Assembly (NCBI GenBank): GCA_910585075.1
Contig: CAJUED010000013.1
Location: 1 to 64,000, forward strand
Direction of reading: 5' to 3'
From: an uncultured Lachnospiraceae bacterium
GTDB taxonomy: Bacteria > Bacillota > Clostridia > Lachnospirales > Lachnospiraceae
DNA: 64,000 nt
The notes beneath the pieces are model-generated. The model ran no database searches. It was not told the DNA's origin and saw only the letters and a program-made list of their open reading frames with translations. Positions 50,707-58,932 of the stretch are shown in pieces. Position 1 is the first letter of the stretch. Every line of letters begins with the position of its first letter. The translations under genes and the position numbers were made by a program.

Positions 50707-52137
50707 TCATTCTCGTGAGCCTGGCAGACGGTATCGGAACAGCCGCTTGGAGAGCTGTTTCAAGTTAAAGGGTATCAGCGGGTAAATGTAGCTTTTTCCC
50801 GATATGGTTTTGTTGGTACCGATGGCCAGCACCAGAATGATAATGGCGGCTATATATCCCCACACTCCAAAGATTGCGGTTAAAATCAAGTTGATGATGC
50901 GCATGAATTTTAAGGCGTAACTGAGTTCATAGCTTGCCTGGGTGTAGTTGGCGATGGCCACGAAGGCCATGTATAGCATAACCTCACTGTTAAACCAGCC
51001 GCTGTTCACTGAAAATTCCCCCAGCACCAGGGCCGCCATAACGCTTAGAGGGGTGCTTAACATATTTGGCGTGTTCACCGCCGCCAGCCGCAGACCGTCT
51101 ATTGCCAGCTCCAAAAGTAAAAACTGCCACACCAGCGGAATATTCGTGGGCTCTTTAACCATGATAAACTCAAATCCCGCAGGAATCCATTCCGGTCTCT
51201 GCATCAGCAGCAAAAATGTGGGCGTCATAAAATAAGTCAAAATGGCGATTAAAAATCTGGAAAGACGAAGGTAGGTTCCCGTAATGGGCGGAAAATAATA
51301 ATCATCCGCTTCCTCCACAATGTCAAAAATGGAGGTGGGGGCAATCATGGCTGAAGGCGAATTGTCCACTAAAATCACCACATCCCCCTCCAGAATCTGG
51401 GCAGAGGCCGTGTCCGGTCTTTCCGTAAATTTAAATTTGGGGAAAGGATTGTACCACTTCTTTTTGTAGAGACATTCTGCCAGACTCTCCTGGTTCATGG
51501 TAAGAGCGTCCACCTGTATCTCCTTAAGCCGTTCTTTCACTTTATCTAAAAAAGCATGGTCCACCCTGGAGTCCATATAGCAGAGCACGATGTCCGTCTG
51601 TGAGCTGTTACCGGCATGGAACATTTCCATGCGAAGGTCTGAGCTTCTGATTCTTCGGCGGATTAAAGCCGTGTTAAAGACTATGGTCTCCACAAACCCG
51701 TCCTTAGAGCCGCGCAGCACCTTATCCTTTTCCGGTTCCGACACACTTCTTGCAGGATAGGTTCTTGAGTCAATCAAAAGACACTTGTCATAGCCGTCAA
51801 TAAAGAGGGCAAACACCCCCGACATGATAAAATAGGTAATCTGCTCCCAGTTATCCTGTAAGTCCACCTCCACATAGGGAAGGCTGGTCTTTGACATCTC
51901 ATGGGCACTTTTCGGCATTTCATCTTCTTTGATGTCCATGAAGTACTGCAGCATCTTCTGCATCAGCTCGTCTTTGCAGAAGCCGTCGATAAAGTACATG
52001 CATGCTTCCCTGCCCCCAACCTGTATGACCCGGTAGACAATGTCAAAGTTGGTATCCACAGACAGAAAATTATTTAAGTAATTCATATTCTCAGAAAGTG
52101 AGGCGCTCATTTTATTTGTATCTTTATTGGTATCCAT
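50707..52137 (-). CDS. spoVAF: SpoVAF-like spore germination protein (GerA A-subunit family)
   Basis: A 476-residue GerA-family protein: two soluble N-terminal subdomains (~1-280), then about five membrane segments. The junction SIFDIVEEADDYYFPPITG followed by TYLRLSRFLIAILTYFMTP fits SpoVAF better than GerAA receptors, and no gerB or gerC genes follow. SpoVAF is found in the inner spore membrane and helps germination. Other spoVA genes are not in this window. The ribosome site AAGGAG is the 3' arm of the terminator of the nrd-dut unit, an unusual design. The SpoVAF label over other GerA members is moderate. Confidence 0.78.
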   Translation of the reverse strand: MDTNKDTNKMSASLSENMNYLNNFLSVDTNFDIVYRVIQVGGREACMYFIDGFCKDELMQKMLQYFMDIKEDEMPKSAHEMSKTSLPYVEVDLQDNWEQITYFIMSGVFALFIDGYDKCLLIDSRTYPARSVSEPEKDKVLRGSKDGFVETIVFNTALIRRRIRSSDLRMEMFHAGNSSQTDIVLCYMDSRVDHAFLDKVKERLKEIQVDALTMNQESLAECLYKKKWYNPFPKFKFTERPDTASAQILEGDVVILVDNSPSAMIAPTSIFDIVEEADDYYFPPITGTYLRLSRFLIAILTYFMTPTFLLLMQRPEWIPAGFEFIMVKEPTNIPLVWQFLLLELAIDGLRLAAVNTPNMLSTPLSVMAALVLGEFSVNSGWFNSEVMLYMAFVAIANYTQASYELSYALKFMRIINLILTAIFGVWGYIAAIIILVLAIGTNKTISGKSYIYPLIPFNLKQLSKRLFRYRLPGSRE

Positions 52138-52206
52138 AAAAAACTCCTTCCGCCGCTAATGCATTTCATTCCATTTGTTAGCATTATGTGGCAAAAGGAG
52201 TTTTTT
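52138..52206. terminator. Terminator of the nrdD-nrdG-dut unit whose 3' arm is the spoVAF ribosome site
   Basis: A perfect 12-bp inverted repeat AAAAAACTCCTT (52138-52149)/AAGGAGTTTTTT (52195-52206), with an inner pair TAATGC/GCATTA (52157-52162 with 52181-52186). On the minus strand it begins 6 bases after the dut stop. It ends in TTTTTT directly before the spoVAF ATG, so its AAGGAG serves as the ribosome site. It also ends in a T-run on the plus strand. Confidence 0.75.
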
Positions 52207-52212
52207 TATTCA

Positions 52213-52647
52213 TCATTGTTTTCCGGTACTGCCAAACCCGCCTCTGTCAGCGCCCCCAAGGGAATCCACTTCCGTAAACGCAATCTTGGGTTGATTCTCC
52301 ATAATCCGAAATTGGCAGATTCTGTCGTTACAGGAAATGTGGGTATCCCGCAGGGCATATGCGGACATAAACCACTGGTCGTTGTCGCCGCAGTAAGAGC
52401 AGTCCACCACTCCCTGATGGTTGGTCTGGATAATGCCGTAATTTTTAAACGTGGAGCTCCTCGGCACAATGTGGGCCTCATATCCTTTGGGAAGCTCCAT
52501 TGCAACCCCTAAGGGTATGAGCCGGTACTCTCCCGCTTTTAAGTCCACATCCTCTGCCGCCCGAAGGTCAATCCAGTCGGATTTTCCGTCTATGTATGTA
52601 AGTCTGTCAATTTTGTCCGTAAAATATTTTATCTTAATTGTTTCCAT
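52213..52647 (-). CDS. dut: dUTP diphosphatase
   Basis: A 144-residue trimeric-type dUTPase that removes dUTP and supplies dUMP. The five motifs are present: DLRAAEDV, PRSSTFKNYGI, GVVDCSYCGDNDQW, DRICQFRIM and RGGFGSTGK at the C-terminus. The start at 52647 gives METIKIKYF; a frame from 52677 overlaps nrdG. It follows nrdG by 22 bases. Pairing with class III reductase genes fits nucleotide supply for DNA synthesis. Confidence 0.93.
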   Translation of the reverse strand: METIKIKYFTDKIDRLTYIDGKSDWIDLRAAEDVDLKAGEYRLIPLGVAMELPKGYEAHIVPRSSTFKNYGIIQTNHQGVVDCSYCGDNDQWFMSAYALRDTHISCNDRICQFRIMENQPKIAFTEVDSLGGADRGGFGSTGKQ

Positions 52648-52669
52648 CCCCAAAATATCCTTTCCCTCT

Positions 52670-53179
52670 CTACGCATAATCCTGACAGTGCAAAACCGGT
52701 ATTTGAGGGTTCGGCTGTTTCAGGGTTTCCTGCACGTCTATCACTCTCTGGTTGCTGCTACCCTTCCACAGGAGCTTATTGTCCTTTTTGTCAATCTGAA
52801 ACTCACCGTCCACCAGCACGTCTATGTACTGCATCAAAGGATAATGCATAACGTTTTCCCACAAATCCCCGGTATACAGCCAGATGGTTTTTTCCGGGTA
52901 TTTTTCCTTAATTTCCGTAATCAGGTTTCTTACATCCAGCCGATTTGCCGCATGGAGAGGATCGCCTCCGGAAAAGGTAATGCCGGAAATATAGGGCTTA
53001 TCAAGCTGCTCAAAAAGCTCCTTTTTTGCCGCCTCGTCAAAGTAAAGCCCTCCTGCCGGGTCCCATGTTACGGGATTATGGCACTGCTCACAGCAGTGAG
53101 AGCATCCCGAAACCCACAAAACCACCCGTAGTCCGTCGCCGTTGAGCATATCGTCTTTCGTAATATTGTGATATCTCAT
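52670..53179 (-). CDS. nrdG: Anaerobic ribonucleotide reductase activating protein
   Basis: A 169-residue radical-SAM activase that makes the glycyl radical on NrdD. The cluster motif is CSHCCEQCHN (CxxxCxxC). FSGGDPLHAANR and WLYTGDLWENV match NrdG. It lies 6 bases after nrdD. Confidence 0.95.
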   Translation of the reverse strand: MRYHNITKDDMLNGDGLRVVLWVSGCSHCCEQCHNPVTWDPAGGLYFDEAAKKELFEQLDKPYISGITFSGGDPLHAANRLDVRNLITEIKEKYPEKTIWLYTGDLWENVMHYPLMQYIDVLVDGEFQIDKKDNKLLWKGSSNQRVIDVQETLKQPNPQIPVLHCQDYA

Positions 53180-53185
53180 ATTTTC

Positions 53186-55363
53186 TTACATGCTCTTCCT
53201 TTCTGCAATCTCTGCCATTTTTGCCTCATTCAGCCTGGTATCCCCATGTACTCTTGAGTAGGAAAGATATCCGTTCATCCTTTCAATCTTTGTCAGGTTG
53301 GTGCTGCCACATACGGGACATACATCCATCTCCAGTTCCTGATGGCCGCAGTCATCACAGTAGGCAAGGGACAGATTTACCCCTTCATAAAAGCCCATGT
53401 CCATAGCCCTGCGGATTAAGGTTTTGATTGCTTCCATGTTATAGTCAATGGGATATTTCACATACTGTATCTTTCCGCCGTTTGACAGCTCCCAGAAACG
53501 ATATTCCAAATCCTGTTTCTGGATGGGCGTAATGTCCTCCGTCACATGGCAGTGAAAGCTGTTGGACACATATTCCCTGTCGGAAACTCCCTCGATAATA
53601 CCGTATTTTGCCCGAAACTGCTTGACCTGCAGGCCGCACAGGCTCTCCGCCGGTGTTCCGTAAATTGCATAAAGGTGGCCGTCTTCCTCTTTATATTCGT
53701 TAATTTTCTGATTAATATGCTCTAAAACTTCCAGGGCAAATGCCCCATCCTCCACAAGAGATTTCCCGTTGTACAGCTCCTGCAGCTCATTGAAGGCCGT
53801 AATCCCAAAGCTGGCGGTAGCTGTCTTTAAGATAGGTTTGATTTTATCGGAAAGCTTTAAATGCCCTCCTAAAAATCCTCCCTCGCAGTAAGCAAGAGGA
53901 TTGGTTGACGCACGCATTTCACCCAAATAAGCGTATGTTCTGATATGAAGCTGTCTGATCAAATTCAGATAATAGTCCAGCACTTCATAAAAATCCCGGC
54001 TCTCCTGTCTGGACTTTGCCAAAATCATGGGCAAATGAAGGGACACCGCTCCTACGTTAAAACGTCCCACAAAAACAGGCGCATCATTCTCATCCGCCGG
54101 ATGCATCCCCCCTCTTTCATACCAGGGCGAGAGAAAAGCCCTGCATCCCATAGGGGAAATCACCTTGCCGTACTGTTTATACATACTGGCAATATAACCC
54201 TTACCGGTTAAGGAAAGCCAGTCAGGATACATGGTCTTAGCCGAACATTTCACACCGGCTTCAAACACATCCTCCAGTTCCTTCCCGGGGCCGTGAAGAT
54301 TTTCATCATACAAAAATACAATCTTGGGGAATAAAACCGGCTTCTTGCAGCCTTCCTTCCCCTGCCCTTTTCTTCTTACATCCAGCAGAGATATGGTGGC
54401 AAGCTTTGCAAACTCTCCTGTGCCGATTCCCGCTGTCACTGTGATAAATGGGTAATCCCCACGGCTGGAGGCCACGGTATTAAACTTATATTCCCAGCCC
54501 TGAAAACCCTGCTCGAACTCCCGCTTTACATCCGCGTAAGCTTCCTTTTTGGCTCTCTCCTCATCAATTCCAAGCTCCGTATATTTCTTAAGACTCTTTT
54601 TGTAAGTCTTTTCCGCATAAGGCTCTAAAATCTTGTCCACCTCAGGAACCGTAAAACCGCCATACTGCTGGCTGGCCGCGCTTAAGACAATATCGCCGAT
54701 TACGTCAAAAGCCACATCCAGCGTTTTTGGCTCATTATACCAGATATTACCCATCTCAAAACCGCCGGTAAGCACGCTGGACACGTCAAAAAGACAGCAG
54801 TTCATAGTATCCCGCCTTGCAGACATGTCATGCACATAAATATAACCGTCCCTGCAGGCCTGGATTTCCTCTGTGGTCATAAAAAATTTCTGATACAGTT
54901 CCTTATTGAACTGATTAAAAATAAGACTTCTTTTGGTAGAAACAAGAGCACTGTCCGTATTAGCGTTTTCCTTATCTCCTACATACATAATGGACTGGCT
55001 TTTCTTGTACACATCATCCATCATGCGGACAAAATCCTGCTTATAATTGCGGTAATCCCGATAACTCTTGGCCACAATGGGCTTTACCTCCTCAAGAGCG
55101 CTCTCCACAATATTGTGCATAATGGGGATGGGAATCCTGTCCTTCTCCATCTCATTCACCTTATCCACCACATACTGGCAAATATGCTTTTTTTCCTCAT
55201 CCGTAAACTTAGTCAGCGCCCGATACGCACTCTTTCCCACCGCATCGACCACCTTCTGCACGTTAAAGGCCTCAAGGCTTCCGTCCTTCTTGATCACCTT
55301 AACATCCTTCACCGGCTGAAATTCCTCCCCATAATTCGCAGAATTTTCCTGTAAATCGCTCAC
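53186..55363 (-). CDS. nrdD: Anaerobic (class III) ribonucleoside-triphosphate reductase
   Basis: A 725-residue oxygen-sensitive enzyme that makes deoxynucleotides. An N-terminal ATP-cone (VKVIKKDGSLEAFNVQKVV) gives allosteric control. The barrel includes MSARRDTMNCCLFDVSSVLTGGF and LKTATASFGITAFNELQ. The zinc site is CDDCGHQ then CPVCGS, and the glycyl-radical loop is probably MNGYLSYSRV near the end. The best start is GTG 55363 behind GGAGG; a frame from 55405 would run through an NrdR box. It needs formate or a thiol system elsewhere. Confidence 0.95.
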   Translation of the reverse strand: MSDLQENSANYGEEFQPVKDVKVIKKDGSLEAFNVQKVVDAVGKSAYRALTKFTDEEKKHICQYVVDKVNEMEKDRIPIPIMHNIVESALEEVKPIVAKSYRDYRNYKQDFVRMMDDVYKKSQSIMYVGDKENANTDSALVSTKRSLIFNQFNKELYQKFFMTTEEIQACRDGYIYVHDMSARRDTMNCCLFDVSSVLTGGFEMGNIWYNEPKTLDVAFDVIGDIVLSAASQQYGGFTVPEVDKILEPYAEKTYKKSLKKYTELGIDEERAKKEAYADVKREFEQGFQGWEYKFNTVASSRGDYPFITVTAGIGTGEFAKLATISLLDVRRKGQGKEGCKKPVLFPKIVFLYDENLHGPGKELEDVFEAGVKCSAKTMYPDWLSLTGKGYIASMYKQYGKVISPMGCRAFLSPWYERGGMHPADENDAPVFVGRFNVGAVSLHLPMILAKSRQESRDFYEVLDYYLNLIRQLHIRTYAYLGEMRASTNPLAYCEGGFLGGHLKLSDKIKPILKTATASFGITAFNELQELYNGKSLVEDGAFALEVLEHINQKINEYKEEDGHLYAIYGTPAESLCGLQVKQFRAKYGIIEGVSDREYVSNSFHCHVTEDITPIQKQDLEYRFWELSNGGKIQYVKYPIDYNMEAIKTLIRRAMDMGFYEGVNLSLAYCDDCGHQELEMDVCPVCGSTNLTKIERMNGYLSYSRVHGDTRLNEAKMAEIAERKSM

Positions 55364-55401
55364 TTCCACTCCTCCATTTCTACGCTTCCTCACTCTCAAA
55401 A

Positions 55402-55417
55402 ACACTATATATTGTTA
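55402..55417. promoter_or_regulatory. NrdR-like box 1
   Basis: ACACTATATATTGTTA fits the near-palindromic NrdR box (ACAC, A/T core, TTGT). Its centre lies 30 bases from box 2, about three helical turns. It sits in the nrdD leader downstream of the predicted start of transcription. Confidence 0.65.
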
Positions 55418-55431
55418 TCATTCAAATATCA

Positions 55432-55447
55432 CCTCAAAATATAGTGT
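55432..55447. promoter_or_regulatory. NrdR-like box 2
   Basis: Read on the minus strand it is ACACTATATTTTGAGG, sharing ACACTATAT with box 1. It overlaps the predicted +1 of the nrdD promoter, so a bound repressor would block initiation. Confidence 0.6.
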
Positions 55448-55455
55448 TAACATCT

Positions 55456-55484
55456 AGTATAATAAAACACCTCACCCCTGTCAA
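55456..55484 (-). promoter_or_regulatory. Sigma-A promoter of the nrdD-nrdG-dut unit
   Basis: On the minus strand: perfect -35 TTGACA (55484-55479), a 17-base spacer and -10 TATACT (55461-55456). Confidence 0.85.
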
Positions 55485-55531
55485 CCACAATATTCATTTC
55501 TTCGTAGAAGCGTCCTGTCTGCCAACACCTT

Positions 55532-56698
55532 CTATATCATCCCGGAAGCCTTCACAGCCTCCACGGCCTTCTCAATTTCCTCCACCGGCATAGTAAGCGC
55601 AAACCGCACATGTCCCTTCCCCAGCTTTCCAAAGCTGCTTCCCGGCGTACACAAAACCCCGGACTTTTCAAGAAGCTCCATGACAAAAGCAACGTCATCC
55701 TCATACCCTTCGGGAATTTTCCCCCATGCGAACATGGTTCCCTCACTGTCCGGAATATCCCAGCCGATTCCCCGAAGCCCGCCGCAGAGAGCGTCCCTCC
55801 TTCTCTGGTACTCCTGGCACCTTTGTCTTACACCCTCATCCGGCCCTTTCAAAGCCGCAATGGCCCCATACTGCACCGGAAGGAAGGTGCCATAGTCAAT
55901 CTGGGAACGGAGCTTTTTAAAGTTCTGCACCAGCGTTTCATTTCCCACTAAAAAGCCGGATCTTGCCCCTGTATAGCAGTAACTTTTCGACAGCGAGTAA
56001 AATTCAACACAGTTTTCCTTTGCCCTTTCAAACTGCAAAATGGATTTTCCAACGTGTCCGTCATATATAATATCCGAATACGCATTGTCATGAATGATGA
56101 TAATATCATGGGCCTTTGCCCAGGGAATCAATTCCTTGTAAAAGGAATCCGGCGCGATTTTACAGACCGGATTTAAAGGGTAGGAAACAATCATAAACTT
56201 TGTCCTGCGGCAGATTTCTTCATCAATATCGGCAAGCTTTGGCAGATAGTGATTTTCCGGTTTTAATTCGTAGGTGCGTACATCCGCCATAGCCAGCGAA
56301 GGACCGATAGAAAAAATCGGATATCCCGGATCCGGCACCAGCACAATATCGTCCGGATTACACAGGGATAAGCCAATGTGGGCGATTCCTTCCTGTGAGC
56401 CGTAGACATCCGTAATTTCCTTTTCACTAAGCTTGACATGATAACGCTTTTCAAAACGCTCGATTACCGCCTGCGTAAGTTCAGGAAGCATTTTCAGGGC
56501 ATATTTGTAGTTGTCCGGATTTTCGGCCGCCTTTGAAACTGCCTCTATGATATGAGGCTCCGTGGGGAAATCCGGAGTGCCCACGGATAAATTGTAGACT
56601 TTCCTTCCGGATTTCTCCACTTCCTCCTTCTTTTCATTGAGCACCTGAAAGATGCCTTCCTCATACGCTTTCATTCTGTCTGATACCTGTAGTTTCAT
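55532..56698 (-). CDS. Class I/II PLP-dependent aminotransferase
   Basis: A 388-residue fold-type I aminotransferase. YNLSVGTPDFPTEPHI lies at the start, VPDPGYPIF in the middle and NPVCKIAP follows. The PLP-Asp is in IIHDNAYSDIIYDG, the Schiff-base Lys is in FYSLSKSYCYTGARSGF, and RFALTMP carries the substrate-carboxylate Arg. LL-diaminopimelate or aspartate-type aminotransferases are the closest families I recall, but the substrate cannot be fixed. The start at 56698 follows GGAGG. A WYL regulator gene is 61 bases upstream on the same strand. Confidence 0.87.
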   Translation of the reverse strand: MKLQVSDRMKAYEEGIFQVLNEKKEEVEKSGRKVYNLSVGTPDFPTEPHIIEAVSKAAENPDNYKYALKMLPELTQAVIERFEKRYHVKLSEKEITDVYGSQEGIAHIGLSLCNPDDIVLVPDPGYPIFSIGPSLAMADVRTYELKPENHYLPKLADIDEEICRRTKFMIVSYPLNPVCKIAPDSFYKELIPWAKAHDIIIIHDNAYSDIIYDGHVGKSILQFERAKENCVEFYSLSKSYCYTGARSGFLVGNETLVQNFKKLRSQIDYGTFLPVQYGAIAALKGPDEGVRQRCQEYQRRRDALCGGLRGIGWDIPDSEGTMFAWGKIPEGYEDDVAFVMELLEKSGVLCTPGSSFGKLGKGHVRFALTMPVEEIEKAVEAVKASGMI

Positions 56699-56759
56699 TA
56701 TCGCTCCTCCATATCTGTCCAAAAAACTTGTCTGTATTATGCATCAGCTCTTCTGTGTG

Positions 56760-57752
56760 CTAATGATAATTCTCCATAATCTGCTCAATAAAATGAATGT
56801 ATCCCTCCCGCACATGATAAGGGCCCAGAACCATAACCCTTTTTCCCAGCCCGGTAAGCCATCCGTAAAACTGACCGCTGACCGCCGCCTTAACCCTGAC
56901 GCTGATGACGCCTTCCCCCGTCTTTCGGATATCAACATCCTTTCCAAACCGGTCAAGGACAATGCCCACCATATCCTCCGGAAACTGCAATGTGACAATC
57001 TCCTGCTCCCCGCCGAACATGCCGAAGGTTTTGTTGGTGTATTCCGCCACATCAAAGGCCTGAAAGGCATCCCCGCCCTTGCGCACTTCACCGGTCAGTT
57101 CCTGAATCCGGCTCATCTTATCCACTCTGAAATGCTTGATGCGTTCCTCCTCATCATCATAGGCAATCAGGTAATAATTCTCATCCTGCCAGGTAAGGGC
57201 CCATGGGCTGATGCGGTACTTTTTTCCATTATGTCTTGGAATCAGTTCTTTTTTAACATTCCAGGCCAGATAGGTAAAGGTAATGGGAGCATTGTCCTGT
57301 ATGGCCTTGTGGATGCGGTCCACATTGTAATAAATGCTTTCATTTTCCGTTTTCACTCTGCCTGCCACAAAAACCTGCCGCTGCAGCTGCTTTCCTTCAT
57401 GAGGTCCCGCCAGCTTTTCAATTTTAGAAATCAGTTCCCTGGATTTTTTCTGGGTGATAAATCTGGAAGACTGAACGGCGTCCACCAACAACTTCAATTC
57501 AGCCAGTTCAAATTCCCGGCTGCCCAGATAATAACCGCCGCCGCTGCGGGCCTTCACATAAACAATATCGTATCCAAAATGAATCAGGCATTCCATATCG
57601 TCATATATGCTTTTTCTCTCAGCCGAAATTCCATATGCGGCAAGCTCCGTGATGATGTCCTGGGCGGACAGACAATGAGCCTCATCGGTTTTTTCCGTGA
57701 GAACCTTTAAAATATATAAAAGCTTTAATTTCTGGTAAGCAGACTTCGCCAT
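56760..57752 (-). CDS. WYL-domain transcriptional regulator
   Basis: A 330-residue YafY-type regulator. The N-terminal winged helix (~1-75: KLLYILKVLTEKTDEAHCLS, ISAERKSIYDDMECL) binds DNA. The WYL domain is at about 140-215 (ITFTYLAWN, then YRISPWALTWQDENYYLIAYD) and the WCX tail follows. WYL domains bind nucleic acids or nucleotides. It lies between the HAD gene and the aminotransferase gene on the same strand; its target is unknown. Confidence 0.88.
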   Translation of the reverse strand: MAKSAYQKLKLLYILKVLTEKTDEAHCLSAQDIITELAAYGISAERKSIYDDMECLIHFGYDIVYVKARSGGGYYLGSREFELAELKLLVDAVQSSRFITQKKSRELISKIEKLAGPHEGKQLQRQVFVAGRVKTENESIYYNVDRIHKAIQDNAPITFTYLAWNVKKELIPRHNGKKYRISPWALTWQDENYYLIAYDDEEERIKHFRVDKMSRIQELTGEVRKGGDAFQAFDVAEYTNKTFGMFGGEQEIVTLQFPEDMVGIVLDRFGKDVDIRKTGEGVISVRVKAAVSGQFYGWLTGLGKRVMVLGPYHVREGYIHFIEQIMENYH

Positions 57753-57774
57753 CCTGTAAACTCCCGTGCCAATC

Positions 57775-58461
57775 TCATATGATATCTTCCAGCTCCCACA
57801 GATTCTTTATCTCATAGTCAACCTGCAGTCCGCTGTGATTTTCTTTGCCCTCCGGATTGTACCAGCAGCATGGGATTCCCACCTGATTTCCCCCTCGGAT
57901 ATCGCTTGTAAGGGAATCCCCTACAATCAGGGCCTTGTCCTTTTGAAATCCGGGAATCCTTTGAAAACACCGTTCAAAATACTCCCTTTGAGGCTTTGGA
58001 TATCCGATTTCTTCCGAAATAAAAATATCATCCAGAATTTTATCAAGGCCCGACAGATGCAGTTTATTTCTCTGGGTGGCAGTAACTCCGTTGGTCACGG
58101 CATACTGGCGTACCTTCCCCTTAAGCTTACTGCAAAGGGTAAAGGAATCATCCCGAAAATAATAGACAGAGCCCAGAGCTTTTTGATAGACGGCGGCAAA
58201 AGCCCCTATGTCAATATTTTCCACCCCAAGCTCCAAAAAAAGCGTCTCAAACCTTCCGGTGAGCAGTTCTTCTTTTGAAACCTCACCAAGCTCATGACGT
58301 TTCCAATAAGCCGTATTGATTTCAGCGTATCGGGACAGCACCTCCTCTTTCATTTCAAGTCCGAACTTCTGAAAGCTTTCGCCCAGGGCATAAGCCTGGG
58401 ATAACTCAAAATCCAACAGTGTCTGGTCCACATCCCACAGTATTATCTCAAATTTACTCAT
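57775..58461 (-). CDS. HAD-family phosphatase, YjjG-like
   Basis: A 228-residue HAD hydrolase. Motif I is DVDQTLLDF, motif II is AVTNGVTATQ, motif III Lys is in the FISEEIGYPKPQREYF region and motif IV is LIVGDSLTSDIRGG. Length and motifs fit YjjG-type nucleotide phosphatases, which clear abnormal pyrimidine nucleotides. The start at 58461 follows AAAAAGGAT; the longer frame from 58527 has no better site. It lies 22 bases before the WYL gene. Confidence 0.85.
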   Translation of the reverse strand: MSKFEIILWDVDQTLLDFELSQAYALGESFQKFGLEMKEEVLSRYAEINTAYWKRHELGEVSKEELLTGRFETLFLELGVENIDIGAFAAVYQKALGSVYYFRDDSFTLCSKLKGKVRQYAVTNGVTATQRNKLHLSGLDKILDDIFISEEIGYPKPQREYFERCFQRIPGFQKDKALIVGDSLTSDIRGGNQVGIPCCWYNPEGKENHSGLQVDYEIKNLWELEDII

Positions 58462-58551
58462 TTCCACATCCTTTTTATTCATATCTTTTATGCCTCTGTT
58501 TCCATACCGGCATATAATAGCAAACACAGCAGTGCTTCACATGGCGGCATA

Positions 58552-58588
58552 TATCAGGCGCAGCCGCGCTTCGCAAGCAGGCTTACTG
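58552..58588 (-). repeat. Dispersed palindromic repeat, copy F
   Basis: On the minus strand: CAGTAAGCCTGCTTGCG then AAGCGCGGCTGCGCCTGATA. The AGTAAGC and TGATA ends and the paired arms fit the family, with compensating changes in the stem. It lies next to three further hairpins. Confidence 0.5.
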
Positions 58589-58596
58589 CATACAAT

Positions 58597-58663
58597 AACG
58601 GACAGTTTTGAAAACTGTCCGTTGTGTTATCAGGCAGGAGATTTCCCTGCCCCGCCCTGCGGG
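58597..58663. other. Cluster of three perfect hairpins
   Basis: AACGGACAGTTTT/AAAACTGTCCGTT (58597-58609 with 58611-58623), GGCAGG/CCCTGCC (58633-58638 with 58645-58651) and CCCGC/GCGGG (58651-58655 with 58659-58663) follow one another. No T-run follows, so ordinary termination is not indicated. The cluster lies after the small membrane protein gene and upstream of the HAD gene. Confidence 0.5.
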
Positions 58664-58703
58664 TGATGTAATTCATCCATTGCATGGCATAGCCCGTTCT
58701 ATA

Positions 58704-58856
58704 TTATGCGTCCGTACGCTCACTTTTCAATTGCTCATTTTTACGTTTGCGCATTTTGATACCCACAAACATTGTAGCGCCTGATAATACCGCAATCACA
58801 ACAAGCTGCAGTAAATAAGATAAAAAAGAATTTAAAAATAAAATAAAATTTCCCAT
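58704..58856 (-). CDS. Small single-span membrane protein
   Basis: A 50-residue protein MGNFILFLNSFLSYLLQLVV, then IAVLSGATMFVGIKMRKRKN and a charged tail. It has one membrane segment and a basic then acidic cytoplasmic tail. The start at 58856 follows AAAGGA and GGTGG; a longer frame from 58970 overlaps the MutS-like gene and lacks support. The function is unknown. Its place 76 bases after the MutS-like gene suggests co-transcription. Confidence 0.6.
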   Translation of the reverse strand: MGNFILFLNSFLSYLLQLVVIAVLSGATMFVGIKMRKRKNEQLKSERTDA

Positions 58857-58932
58857 TTTCCACCAATCCTTTCTGTAACAGCTCCCGAAAAACATGCTGT
58901 CAGAACTGTCAATTTTCACTTTTACTATCATA

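Noticed and set aside
56652..57710. Open frame of 352 codons on the plus strand opposite the WYL regulator
   Set aside because: The minus-strand gene has full domain structure; the plus-strand reading is a compositional shadow without a ribosome site.
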